A stretch of 64,000 nt of DNA, from the NCBI GenBank assembly GCA_003149635.1, contig QCWI01000005.1:227032-291031 (forward strand). Reading direction: 5' to 3'. How positions within the stretch are numbered: the first letter of the stretch is position 1; every line of letters begins with the position of its first letter. Shown in pieces: positions 57,485 through 64,000 of the stretch. A program made the translations under genes and the position numbers. The notes beneath the pieces are model-generated. The model ran no database searches, had not been told where the DNA came from, and saw nothing but the letters and a program-made list of their open reading frames with translations. Source of the stretch: Fluviicola sp. XM-24bin1 (GTDB taxonomy: Bacteria > Bacteroidota > Bacteroidia > Flavobacteriales_D > Crocinitomicaceae).

Positions 57485-58760
57485 TTTTCAAGGCTTTAAG
57501 TCGCACAGTAACAGCATTTTTGTGCGCTTGTAATTCTTCAGCTTCCGCCATTAGCTCAATGGCAGGCCCAAGAGAGAGCATTCCCTCTGCAGTAATCTCT
57601 TGGTACGTGATTTTTCGCACGAAACTGTCCACGGATACACCGCTGTAGTTGCGAGCGTATCCATTCGTTGGAAGGGTGTGATTGGTTCCGCTGGCGTAAT
57701 CTCCAGCACTTTCACAGCTGTAATTTCCGAGGAATACCGAACCCGCGTTAATTACTTTTGATGCCAAAGCTTCGGTATCATTGGTGTTGATAATCAAGTG
57801 TTCAGGAGCATATGCATTGCTAAAATCCATGCAGCTTGATAGGTCGTTCAATGAAACGCTTAAGCTGTTCTCCAGCGCTTTTTGAGCTGTTTCTTTACGT
57901 GGAAGTGCTTGCAATTGCCGTCGGATAGCGTCGTTCGTTTGATCGATTAGTTCATTGCTATCCGATACCAGAATTACCTGACTATCGGCTCCGTGTTCTG
58001 CTTGAGACAGTAAATCCGCTGCTACGAACTCAGGATTTGCGGAAGCATCTGCAATTACGAGTAGCTCACTTGGCCCTGCCGGCATATCAATGCCTACGCC
58101 TTTTTCCATCGCTAGTTCCTTCGCTTTTGTCACGTATTGATTTCCGGGCCCGAAGATTTTAGAAACGCTAGGAATAGATTCCGTTCCAACAGTCATAGCG
58201 GCAATTGCTTGTGCACCTCCCACTTTAAACACTTTTTCGATGCCCACACGTTTTGCCGTATAAAGAATGGCAGGATTAATTGCACCTTCCGAGTTCGGAG
58301 GAGTACACAACACAATTTCCTTACAACCTGCAATCTTCGCTGGAATCCCGAGCATTAAAATGGTAGAGAAGAGGGGGGCAGATCCACCGGGGATGTACAA
58401 TCCAACTTTTTCGATAGCGATGGATTGTCTCCAGCAAGTTACGCCCGGAGTAGTTTCCACCTTTGGCTCCTCTTGTAATTGCGATTTGTGGAATTTCTCA
58501 ATGTTCTCAAAGGCGCGATCAATAGCTTCAGCCAACTCAGCGGAGATCTGCGCATTTTCAATTTCTTCAGCGCTTACTTGAATGTCGTCCAATTTGCATC
58601 CGTCCAACAATTGTGTGTATCGATATAAAGCAGTATTGCCGTTTCGTTCCACATCCTGCATGATGGTTCTGACACCATCTTCTAAGATAGTTTGTTCGAT
58701 GGAAGGCCTTTTTGTAAGGGCTGCCCATGTTGATTTCTCTGGATTTTGGTAAAATTTCAT
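57477..58760 (-). CDS. hisD: Histidinol dehydrogenase
   Basis: A 427-residue NAD- and zinc-dependent enzyme that catalyses the last two oxidation steps. The ATG at 58760 (MKFYQNPEKS) is chosen; the longer frame overlaps hisG. GPSELLVIADASANPEFVAADLLSQAEHG, PEHLIINT and SAGDYASGTNHTLPTNGYA contain the zinc and catalytic His/Glu residues. It starts 10 nt after the hisG stop. Confidence 0.96.
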   Translation of the reverse strand: MKFYQNPEKSTWAALTKRPSIEQTILEDGVRTIMQDVERNGNTALYRYTQLLDGCKLDDIQVSAEEIENAQISAELAEAIDRAFENIEKFHKSQLQEEPKVETTPGVTCWRQSIAIEKVGLYIPGGSAPLFSTILMLGIPAKIAGCKEIVLCTPPNSEGAINPAILYTAKRVGIEKVFKVGGAQAIAAMTVGTESIPSVSKIFGPGNQYVTKAKELAMEKGVGIDMPAGPSELLVIADASANPEFVAADLLSQAEHGADSQVILVSDSNELIDQTNDAIRRQLQALPRKETAQKALENSLSVSLNDLSSCMDFSNAYAPEHLIINTNDTEALASKVINAGSVFLGNYSCESAGDYASGTNHTLPTNGYARNYSGVSVDSFVRKITYQEITAEGMLSLGPAIELMAEAEELQAHKNAVTVRLKALKND

Positions 58761-58770
58761 AGCTCTTGAA

Positions 58771-59628
58771 TTATGCGACCATTTTTTCGATTGGAATGAT
58801 AAGGATGCCCTCTGCACCTGCGGCTTTTAGTGAGTCAATTACTTCCCAGAACTGATCTTCATCGATTACGGAGTGTAATGAACTCCAACCTTCTTCTGCC
58901 AAAGGCATTACGGTAGGCGATTTCAATACGGGAAGAATATTACTTACTTCTTCGATCTTATCATTCGGGACGTTCATTAACACATAGCGCGTGTTCTTTG
59001 CTTTCAATACTGCGTTGATTCGGAACAGTAATTTGTCAAGAATGTCTTTTTTCTCTTCCGAAAGGGTAGGACAAGCTGCCAATACGGCTTGCGATTTGAA
59101 CATCACTTCGATTTCTTTCAAGCCGTTCTTGAAAAGGGTAGAACCGGTGCTTACGATATCACAAATTCCGTCTGCCAATCCAATATTTGGAGCAATTTCT
59201 ACCGATCCTGAAATCTTGTGGATTTCTGTATTTACGTTGTTCTTTGCGAGGTACTGTTTCACCGTATTCGGATACGAAGTGGCGATCTTCTTTCCTTCGA
59301 AGTAGGAAACTCCTTTGCCTTCAGCTTCTTTCGGAATTGCCAATGAAACGCGACATTTGGAGAAGCCTAGATTGGAAATTGTGGCAATATCTTTTTCTTG
59401 TTCAATGAGCAAGTTTTCTCCTACAATTGCAATATCAACGATTCCGTCTTCGAGATATTGAGGGATATCCGAGTTGCGAAGAAAGAATACCTCCATTGGG
59501 AAATTGGTTGCAGGTACCTTCAGTTGATCGCGACCGTTATCGATCTTAATTCCGCAGGATTTTAGCAGTTTGAGGGAATCTTCGTTGAGTCTTCCGCTCT
59601 TTTGGATGGCAATTTTTAATTTACTCAT
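58771..59628 (-). CDS. hisG: ATP phosphoribosyltransferase, long form
   Basis: 285 residues; catalyses the first, feedback-inhibited step. The ATG at 59628 (MSKLKIAIQKSGRL) is chosen because further extension would enter the terminator. IVSTGSTLFKNGLKEIE is the PRPP loop, and the C-terminal 75 residues are the HisG_C ACT-like domain that binds histidine, so no HisZ partner is needed. It is the first structural gene after the attenuator. Confidence 0.96.
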   Translation of the reverse strand: MSKLKIAIQKSGRLNEDSLKLLKSCGIKIDNGRDQLKVPATNFPMEVFFLRNSDIPQYLEDGIVDIAIVGENLLIEQEKDIATISNLGFSKCRVSLAIPKEAEGKGVSYFEGKKIATSYPNTVKQYLAKNNVNTEIHKISGSVEIAPNIGLADGICDIVSTGSTLFKNGLKEIEVMFKSQAVLAACPTLSEEKKDILDKLLFRINAVLKAKNTRYVLMNVPNDKIEEVSNILPVLKSPTVMPLAEEGWSSLHSVIDEDQFWEVIDSLKAAGAEGILIIPIEKMVA

Positions 59629-59660
59629 TTTGTTTTGAAAAAGTCTGAGTAAACCGATGA

Positions 59661-59696
59661 GCAATAAAAAACCCGTCTGATTTACTCAGACGGGTT
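59661..59696 (-). terminator. Attenuator terminator of the his operon
   Basis: On the minus strand AACCCGTCTGA (59696-59686) pairs over 11 bp with TCAGACGGGTT (59680-59670), loop GTAAA, followed by a T tract. It sits between a His-rich leader peptide and hisG. The 5' arm segment CGTCTGAGT (59692-59684) can instead pair with leader segment ACTCAGGCG (59743-59735) over 9 bp (one G-U), an antiterminator. Confidence 0.9.
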
Positions 59697-59722
59697 ACAT
59701 ATTTTATACGATTACATATATA

Positions 59723-59785
59723 TCATTCCACGCTCGCCTGAGTGCAAGTATTAGAATGATGATGATGTAATTGCGTTGTTATCAT
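59723..59785 (-). CDS. hisL: Histidine operon leader peptide
   Basis: A 20-codon frame, MITTQLHHHHSNTCTQASVE then TGA, with four consecutive His codons (59767-59756), all CAT. The antiterminator arm (59743-59735) begins 13 nt after the last His codon, so a ribosome stalled at His leaves it free, while a ribosome that reaches the stop at 59723 covers it and lets the terminator form. The peptide sequence itself need not be conserved. I name it hisL by function. Confidence 0.88.
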   Translation of the reverse strand: MITTQLHHHHSNTCTQASVE

Positions 59786-59802
59786 TTTGCGTTTGTCGGC
59801 TA

Positions 59803-59810
59803 CAAATTTA
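59803..59810 (-). promoter_or_regulatory. Predicted -7 box of the his operon
   Basis: TAAATTTG on the minus strand (59810-59803) matches TAnnTTTG and lies 17 nt before the leader ATG. No clear TTTG is found at the -33 position, so the promoter call is partial. Confidence 0.45.
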
Positions 59811-59849
59811 GAAAGAAATTTTTCGGATCGTTAAGAAAAAATGAAAAAA

Positions 59850-60506
59850 TTATTTCTGGTTATACGTAACAAATTGACTATGAGGCTTTCTAATGATTGC
59901 TTCTCCGTAACCTTTGGCAGCGTATCCTCTAGATTTCAGCTTTCCGGGGTCTTTGTAATTCAGGAACCATTCTTGAATTATCATCATTAAGCCAGGGTAT
60001 TTGGATTGCAATTCGTCTAGGGAATTTAATTCAGCGAAGGGGCTGTTTATGTCCGCAAGAACTAGTTTATCGTCCATTTCACCGCGATCGGTCAACTTCA
60101 ATACACCGAGGATCTGGCATGATACAATAGCTCCTTTCGATTTTCACTCACCTAATACAATCGCGTCTAAAGGATCTCCATCGCCGCCTAGCTCCTTGGG
60201 AAGAAAGGTCTGAGGGATAAATCCATAATTTGCTGGATATCCAAGGTAATCAATCGTCCTTGGTTTACCGTCAATGGAATCTCGTTCAATAATCCCCGTC
60301 TTTTTATTGACCTCCCATTTTTCGTTCAATCCAGCGGGGATCTCTATGACAACGCGAATATTCCCTTCATTGTCATACATCGATATGTCGCTTACAAGAT
60401 GTTTCTGAGCTTTAGGTTTTGAAGCTCCATTGGTATCATTCGCAGGGGAATCACAAGCGACAAGAATGTTGAATGCAATAAACAAAATGATTAAAATACG
60501 AAGCAT
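59850..60506 (-). pseudogene. ppa: Inorganic pyrophosphatase lipoprotein gene, interrupted by TGA
   Basis: The frame starts at ATG 60506 with a lipoprotein signal (lipobox LVAC), then family I pyrophosphatase sequence (RVVIEIPAGLNEKWEV.., GYPANYGFIPQTF, GDGDPLDAIVLGE). A TGA at 60144-60146 interrupts it, and the same frame continues with the family sequence KSKGAIVSCQILGVLKLTDRG.. to the stop at 59850, about 218 codons in all. CGA to TGA is the simplest explanation. Without readthrough the product lacks part of the active site. Confidence 0.85.
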
Positions 60507-60663
60507 GCCTCAAAATTAAGAATCTTTGACACCGGATTACACCTGTAAATAAGGCATTTATACAGTTATTCACATTTTAAATGGATCATTTAGGTGGAAA
60601 AGATTGATTTAATTCGAATATGGTTTTGTTTTTAAGGGGTATTAATCAAAACACTATTTCACT

Positions 60664-61128
60664 ATGGAAGACACAGTTCACGAAACTTTCGACCTTAAAT
60701 TAGACAAGGTTCGTAGAGGGAAAACAGATCTAGAGAACCCGATTTGCACATTCAGCTATACTTGGGATACTGAAAGAAACATGGGGATCACTCACTTGGT
60801 AGCAATCAACGGAACTCCTGTAAACATTGTATTGCACCCGCTAGGAATTGCTGGTCAGTTGGACTTCATGTCTGACATGGCACCAACAGGGTACAATGTT
60901 GATGCTGATCCGGGAGATGAGATCGCGATCATCAATATTGTTATCTACCGGGTAATTCTTGATATTGAAGGAGAGGACCGTCAAGCAGCAATTATGTTGG
61001 GAGAACATGGAGACACAATCATTACAACTGATGGATTCAGCGAAGCAAGTGCTTCAAAAGAATTGCCAGAAGTTCAGTTTGAGTCGCCTGAGGCACCAGA
61101 AGGAGTTGAGCCTCCAATTGTAGATTAA
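60664..61128 (+). CDS. Acidic protein of unknown function
   Basis: 154 residues, no signal peptide, strongly acidic with a Glu/Pro-rich tail (SPEAPEGVEPPIVD). The body is beta-rich (CTFSYTWDTERNMGITHLVAING..). I do not recognise the family. It is monocistronic with a strong terminator and is probably cytosolic. The 157-nt upstream gap contains a -7-like TAATTTTG on the minus strand for the pyrophosphatase gene. Confidence 0.75.
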   Translation: MEDTVHETFDLKLDKVRRGKTDLENPICTFSYTWDTERNMGITHLVAINGTPVNIVLHPLGIAGQLDFMSDMAPTGYNVDADPGDEIAIINIVIYRVILDIEGEDRQAAIMLGEHGDTIITTDGFSEASASKELPEVQFESPEAPEGVEPPIVD

Positions 61129-61147
61129 TCTACTCTAATAATATTAG

Positions 61148-61190
61148 AAAGCCTTGGTACTGAGATTCTCGAAGTGCCAAGGCTTTTTTT
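61148..61190 (+). terminator. Intrinsic terminator with family B word in the loop
   Basis: AGCCTTGG (61150-61157) pairs with CCAAGGCT (61177-61184), followed by TTTTTTT. The loop contains CTGAGATTCTCGAAGTG, a variant of the dispersed family B word. Confidence 0.88.
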
Positions 61191-61216
61191 GTGCCTTGAA
61201 TATTGAATTATATTTG
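61188..61216 (+). promoter_or_regulatory. Promoter overlapping the upstream terminator, near-leaderless
   Basis: TTTG (61188-61191), in the T tract of the upstream terminator, and TATATTTG (61209-61216) are 17 nt apart, a full consensus match. The -7 box ends 4 nt before the ATG at 61221, so transcription would begin at or next to the start codon. Confidence 0.6.
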
Positions 61217-61220
61217 AGGT

Positions 61221-61952
61221 ATGCATAAGATCGTAAGAATTGTCGGTTGTCTGTTACTTTTCTTGAGTTTATCAGGCTGTTATACAGCAAGTATGATGCA
61301 GACGGCAAAAACTTTGGATAAAGGTGAGCGCGAATTAACGATTGGAGCTGGACCATATACTTCTTCAGGAGATTTTCTCGTGTGCCCCGATTTCATGCTC
61401 CGTTGGGGATATTCAGATAAATCCGATTTTGGACTCATGTATTCGTTACAGCTAAATGGACATTTTCGAGGCGATTGGAAACGCGAAATCTGGAGCAATG
61501 CCAATCAAACGAGTTTCCTGAGTACTGGGGCAATGGCAGAACTTTTCTTACCCAACGACTTTGCTGGGGATCCAACCTACTTTGGATTAGGTCTTCCAGT
61601 TTACTATTCGTTCAATCATGATAAAAAATGGGTTCCCTATTTCGGGCAACGTTTCAGCCTTGGATTGGGAGGATTGTGCATCGTGAGATATGCGGGTGTC
61701 AATGAGCCGATAGAGGAGAATGTCAATATTTATCACGACATGTATTACTCTGGTGCTGTTGGCGTTCGATTCGGAAAGAGACGACTCAAAGGATTCCTGG
61801 AAGCTTCCTACAGCGTGAAAATGGGAAATCGATTTTACAATTACTGGTATTCCAATGACAACATTCAAGAATGGCGTTTGTCTCGTGGATACGATGGAGA
61901 TGTCAATCTTCAATTGACATTGGGGCTTACCTTAGGAAGAAAGCAGAAGTAA
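61221..61952 (+). CDS. Predicted outer-membrane lipoprotein / small barrel
   Basis: 243 residues; the signal ends at a lipobox LSGC (Cys19). The rest has barrel-like strands rich in Gly, Tyr, Phe and Trp (MLRWGYSDKSDFGLMYSLQLNG.., ending LQLTLGLTLGRKQK). The function is unknown. A bidirectional terminator separates it from the convergent GAPDH gene. Confidence 0.7.
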   Translation: MHKIVRIVGCLLLFLSLSGCYTASMMQTAKTLDKGERELTIGAGPYTSSGDFLVCPDFMLRWGYSDKSDFGLMYSLQLNGHFRGDWKREIWSNANQTSFLSTGAMAELFLPNDFAGDPTYFGLGLPVYYSFNHDKKWVPYFGQRFSLGLGGLCIVRYAGVNEPIEENVNIYHDMYYSGAVGVRFGKRRLKGFLEASYSVKMGNRFYNYWYSNDNIQEWRLSRGYDGDVNLQLTLGLTLGRKQK

Positions 61953-61958
61953 GGGTAT

Positions 61959-62005
61959 TAAAAAAGCCCCGTCACTTCGAGAACCTCAGTGTCCAGGGCT
62001 TTTAA
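61959..62005. terminator. Bidirectional terminator with family B word in the loop
   Basis: AAAAGCCC (61962-61969) pairs with GGGCTTTT (61996-62003). The A and T runs on both sides serve the two convergent genes. The loop contains CACTTCGAGAACCTCAGTG (61973-61991), itself an imperfect palindrome related to family B. Confidence 0.85.
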
Positions 62006-62023
62006 TATCAGTTTATCTGTCGA

Positions 62024-63475
62024 TTAATAGTAAATCGCTCGACGTACTTTAGTGATGTATTTCGCCATTCGAATTACCTGCTTCGTGTAACCGAATTCGT
62101 TATCGTACCAAGCGTAAATCACGGCGTTTTTACCATCGTTTGACACGATCGTTGCGTTAGAATCAAAAACTGAACAACATGTGTTTCCAATAATATCATT
62201 CGAAACCATCTCAGGATCCGTTGCATAGTAAATCTGGTTCACCAAATCTCCGTTCAACGCTGCATCGCGCATTACGTTGTTCAATTCTTCTAGATCTGTC
62301 TTTTTATTCAATTCCAAGCTCATAATTGCCAATGAACCGTTTGGAGTAGGAACACGCACCGCATTTGCAGTCAATTTGTTCTCCAAATCTGGAATTACTT
62401 TGGTAACAGCTTTTCCAGCACCTGTAGACGTAATTACCATGTTGATTGCAGCAGAACGACCACGACGTGGCTTCTTGTGCATGTTATCCAACAAGTTTTG
62501 GTCATTTGTGTACGCGTGAACTGTTTCGATGTGTCCTTTAACAACTCCGAATTTATCGTTCACTACCTTCAATACTGGAGATATGGCATTTGTAGTACAA
62601 GATGCAGCAGAATAAACGCGCTCTTTTTCCAAATCTAAAGTTCCTTGGTTGATTCCATAAACGATGTTTGGAATTTCTTTACCAGGAGCCGTCAACAATA
62701 CACGTGAAGTTCCTTTAGCCTTCAGGTGACGAGACAAAGCCTCACGATCAGTAAATACACCTGTGTTATCAATTACCAAGGCATTATCGATTCCGTAAGC
62801 TGTATAATCAATATCTTCCGGATTGTTCGCTGCAATCATCTGTACAGCGTGCCCGTTGATGATCAATACTTTCTTTTCAGCATCTACAGCCACAGTTCCA
62901 TCGAATGCGCCGTGAACAGAATCGTTCTTCAATAACGCTGCACGTTTCTCTAGTTGCTTCTCATCATTTCCACGCGTAACGATTGCACGCAAACGAAGCT
63001 GCTGTCCTTTACCAGCTTGTTTGATCAATTCACGTGCAGCCAATCGACCGATACGACCAAATCCGTAAAGAATTACATCTCTTGGTTGGAATGGCTCAGC
63101 GTTCGTAGCTTCGAATCCTTTCAATTTGTCTTGAAGGAATTCTTTCTTTGAGCTGTATCCTGATTGTTCGTTCAGCCATTCGCTTGCCAATTTTCCGATG
63201 TCTAATTTGGCAGGGGCAAGGTCAAGGTGCAACAATTCTTCAGCCAATTCAGCACTAGTGAAGATATCCACAGGCTTGTTCACTACACGCTTTGAATAAA
63301 CGTGCAATTTTAGCATCTGTGCAACTGTTACATCCGTAAGGTGGTTTCTGAAAAACACCAATTCAATTCCTTTGTCGTAGAGTAGCTCTCCAACAACGCT
63401 AGAAAGTTTTATTGCTGCGCGCTCTTGTTTGATGTGCGACTCGAGTTCCTGTTCGTAACCTAAGGCAGTTTCCAT
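62024..63475 (-). CDS. Glyceraldehyde-3-phosphate dehydrogenase, long form
   Basis: 483 residues. The C-terminal 350 form a normal GAPDH with GFGRIGR at about 138-144 and the catalytic Cys at about 293 in SAASCTTN, ending YDNEFGYTKQV. About 130 extra N-terminal residues precede it (helical; no known motif). Such long forms are found in Bacteroidota; whether they act in glycolysis or gluconeogenesis, and with NAD or NADP, is not visible. It is monocistronic. Confidence 0.93.
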   Translation of the reverse strand: METALGYEQELESHIKQERAAIKLSSVVGELLYDKGIELVFFRNHLTDVTVAQMLKLHVYSKRVVNKPVDIFTSAELAEELLHLDLAPAKLDIGKLASEWLNEQSGYSSKKEFLQDKLKGFEATNAEPFQPRDVILYGFGRIGRLAARELIKQAGKGQQLRLRAIVTRGNDEKQLEKRAALLKNDSVHGAFDGTVAVDAEKKVLIINGHAVQMIAANNPEDIDYTAYGIDNALVIDNTGVFTDREALSRHLKAKGTSRVLLTAPGKEIPNIVYGINQGTLDLEKERVYSAASCTTNAISPVLKVVNDKFGVVKGHIETVHAYTNDQNLLDNMHKKPRRGRSAAINMVITSTGAGKAVTKVIPDLENKLTANAVRVPTPNGSLAIMSLELNKKTDLEELNNVMRDAALNGDLVNQIYYATDPEMVSNDIIGNTCCSVFDSNATIVSNDGKNAVIYAWYDNEFGYTKQVIRMAKYITKVRRAIYY

Positions 63476-63514
63476 TTTTTAAATTATAGGGTTGAAAATA
63501 AAGGGGGGTATTAT

Positions 63515-63546
63515 AAAAAAAAGCTGCCCAGAAGTCAGGGCAGCTT
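63515..63546 (-). terminator. Intrinsic terminator of rpoD
   Basis: On the minus strand AAGCTGCCC (63546-63538) pairs with GGGCAGCTT (63529-63521), followed by TTTTTT. It starts 7 nt after the rpoD stop. Confidence 0.9.
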
Positions 63547-63552
63547 TGTTGT

Positions 63553-64000
63553 TTATCCTAGATAAGCTTTTAGAAGTTTGTTTCGCGATGTATGTCGGAG
63601 TCGGCGGATGGCCTTCTCTTTAATCTGACGGACGCGCTCACGCGTAAGGTTGAATTTGGCTCCGATTTCTTCAAGAGTCAAACCGTGATTCATTCCAATT
63701 CCGAAGAACAAGCGAATGATTTCACGCTCCTTGTCAGTTAACGTGCTCAACGAACGCTCAATCTCTTTCTGCAAAGACTCAGTCATTAATGAGTGATCTG
63801 CTTTCGGAGAATCCGTGTTGGCCATTACATCCATCAATGTACCTCCATCCTCAGAAGTGGATAGGGGAGCATCCATAGAAACATGACGTCCGGAAACGTT
63901 CAAACTTTCTTTGATTTTGTCTTCAGGTACTTCCAATGCCTCAGCCAACTCTTCTGCTGACGGTGGACGTTCGAATTCCTGCTCAAGACGCGAAAACGCC
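63553..64000 (-). CDS. rpoD: Primary RNA polymerase sigma factor RpoD, C-terminal part
   Basis: The frame is open through the right edge. It contains sigma region 3 (..EFERPPSAEELAEALEV..), and region 4 with LTDKEREIIRLFFGIGMNHGLTLEEIGAKFNLTRERVRQIKEKAIRRLRH, typical of the group 1 or 2 housekeeping factor of Bacteroidota, which recognises the TTTG/TAnnTTTG promoters listed above. The N-terminal regions 1-2 lie outside the window. Confidence 0.93.
   Translation of the reverse strand, partial: AFSRLEQEFERPPSAEELAEALEVPEDKIKESLNVSGRHVSMDAPLSTSEDGGTLMDVMANTDSPKADHSLMTESLQKEIERSLSTLTDKEREIIRLFFGIGMNHGLTLEEIGAKFNLTRERVRQIKEKAIRRLRHTSRNKLLKAYLG

Noticed and set aside
59629..59664. N-terminal extension of hisG to 59664
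   Set aside because: It would place the start codon in the attenuator's T tract; the ATG at 59628 begins the conserved HisG sequence.

Overview
The window reads as a chromosome segment of a Bacteroidota bacterium, most likely a member of Flavobacteriales (a Fluviicola/Crocinitomicaceae-type relative is my guess from gene content, not a measured placement). Signs of this are promoters of the TTTG-N(17-24)-TAnnTTTG type, weak Shine-Dalgarno sequences, a gldI-like lipoprotein, DUF4835, DUF6913, PUR/DUF3276, GSCFA and WbqC genes, a long GAPDH, and NusB and signal peptidase forms much longer than those of Proteobacteria. There are about 55 intact protein genes. I see no tRNA, rRNA, CRISPR array, phage or insertion sequence.

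Layout. 1-11.7 kb: end of an S24 regulator, recQ, ilvE, an orphan LuxR-type response regulator, an operon of secreted protein + ECF sigma factor + anti-sigma-like protein, a methyltransferase, DUF4301, DUF58 and an EamA transporter. 11.8-26.1 kb: a long, tightly packed plus-strand cluster (OM protein, prmC, ligA, DUF6913, dapA, nrnA-like, gldI-like, double FKBP, M23/LysM peptidase, bamD, rpoZ, coaBC, DUF4835, recN, GSCFA). 26.1-32.8 kb: an ECF sigma factor with an unusual membrane partner, mdh, a secreted protein, a broken C11 peptidase gene and several intergenic repeats. 32.8-39.7 kb: a minus-strand cluster parA-parB-DUF5683-dapB-lepB-wbqC-like-nuclease, and a PUR gene. 39.8-46.2 kb: ABC exporter, leucine-type dehydrogenase, nusB, DUF1573, yajC, an AlkD-like protein and small membrane proteins.

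46.3-50.4 kb is a metal-transport-type operon: a His-rich small membrane protein, a TonB receptor and two lipoproteins (one His-rich), under a near-consensus promoter that overlaps a TGCAA-N5-TTGCA palindrome. 50.4-52.7 kb holds a structured leader/terminator, a gene with two in-frame stops, and the tail of a class III nucleotide cyclase. 52.7-59.8 kb is a complete histidine operon hisGDCBHAF(IE) on the minus strand, preceded by a short leader peptide with four consecutive His codons, an intrinsic terminator and a matching antiterminator: a textbook translation-coupled attenuator, and the most interesting unannotated element here. 59.8-64 kb: an inorganic pyrophosphatase interrupted by one TGA, two unknown proteins, the long GAPDH and the end of rpoD.

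Four interrupted genes (frameshift, TAG+TAA, TGA, truncated cyclase) together with dispersed GC-rich palindromic repeats mark the accessory parts of the window. The broken genes could be real decay or consensus errors; raw reads would decide.
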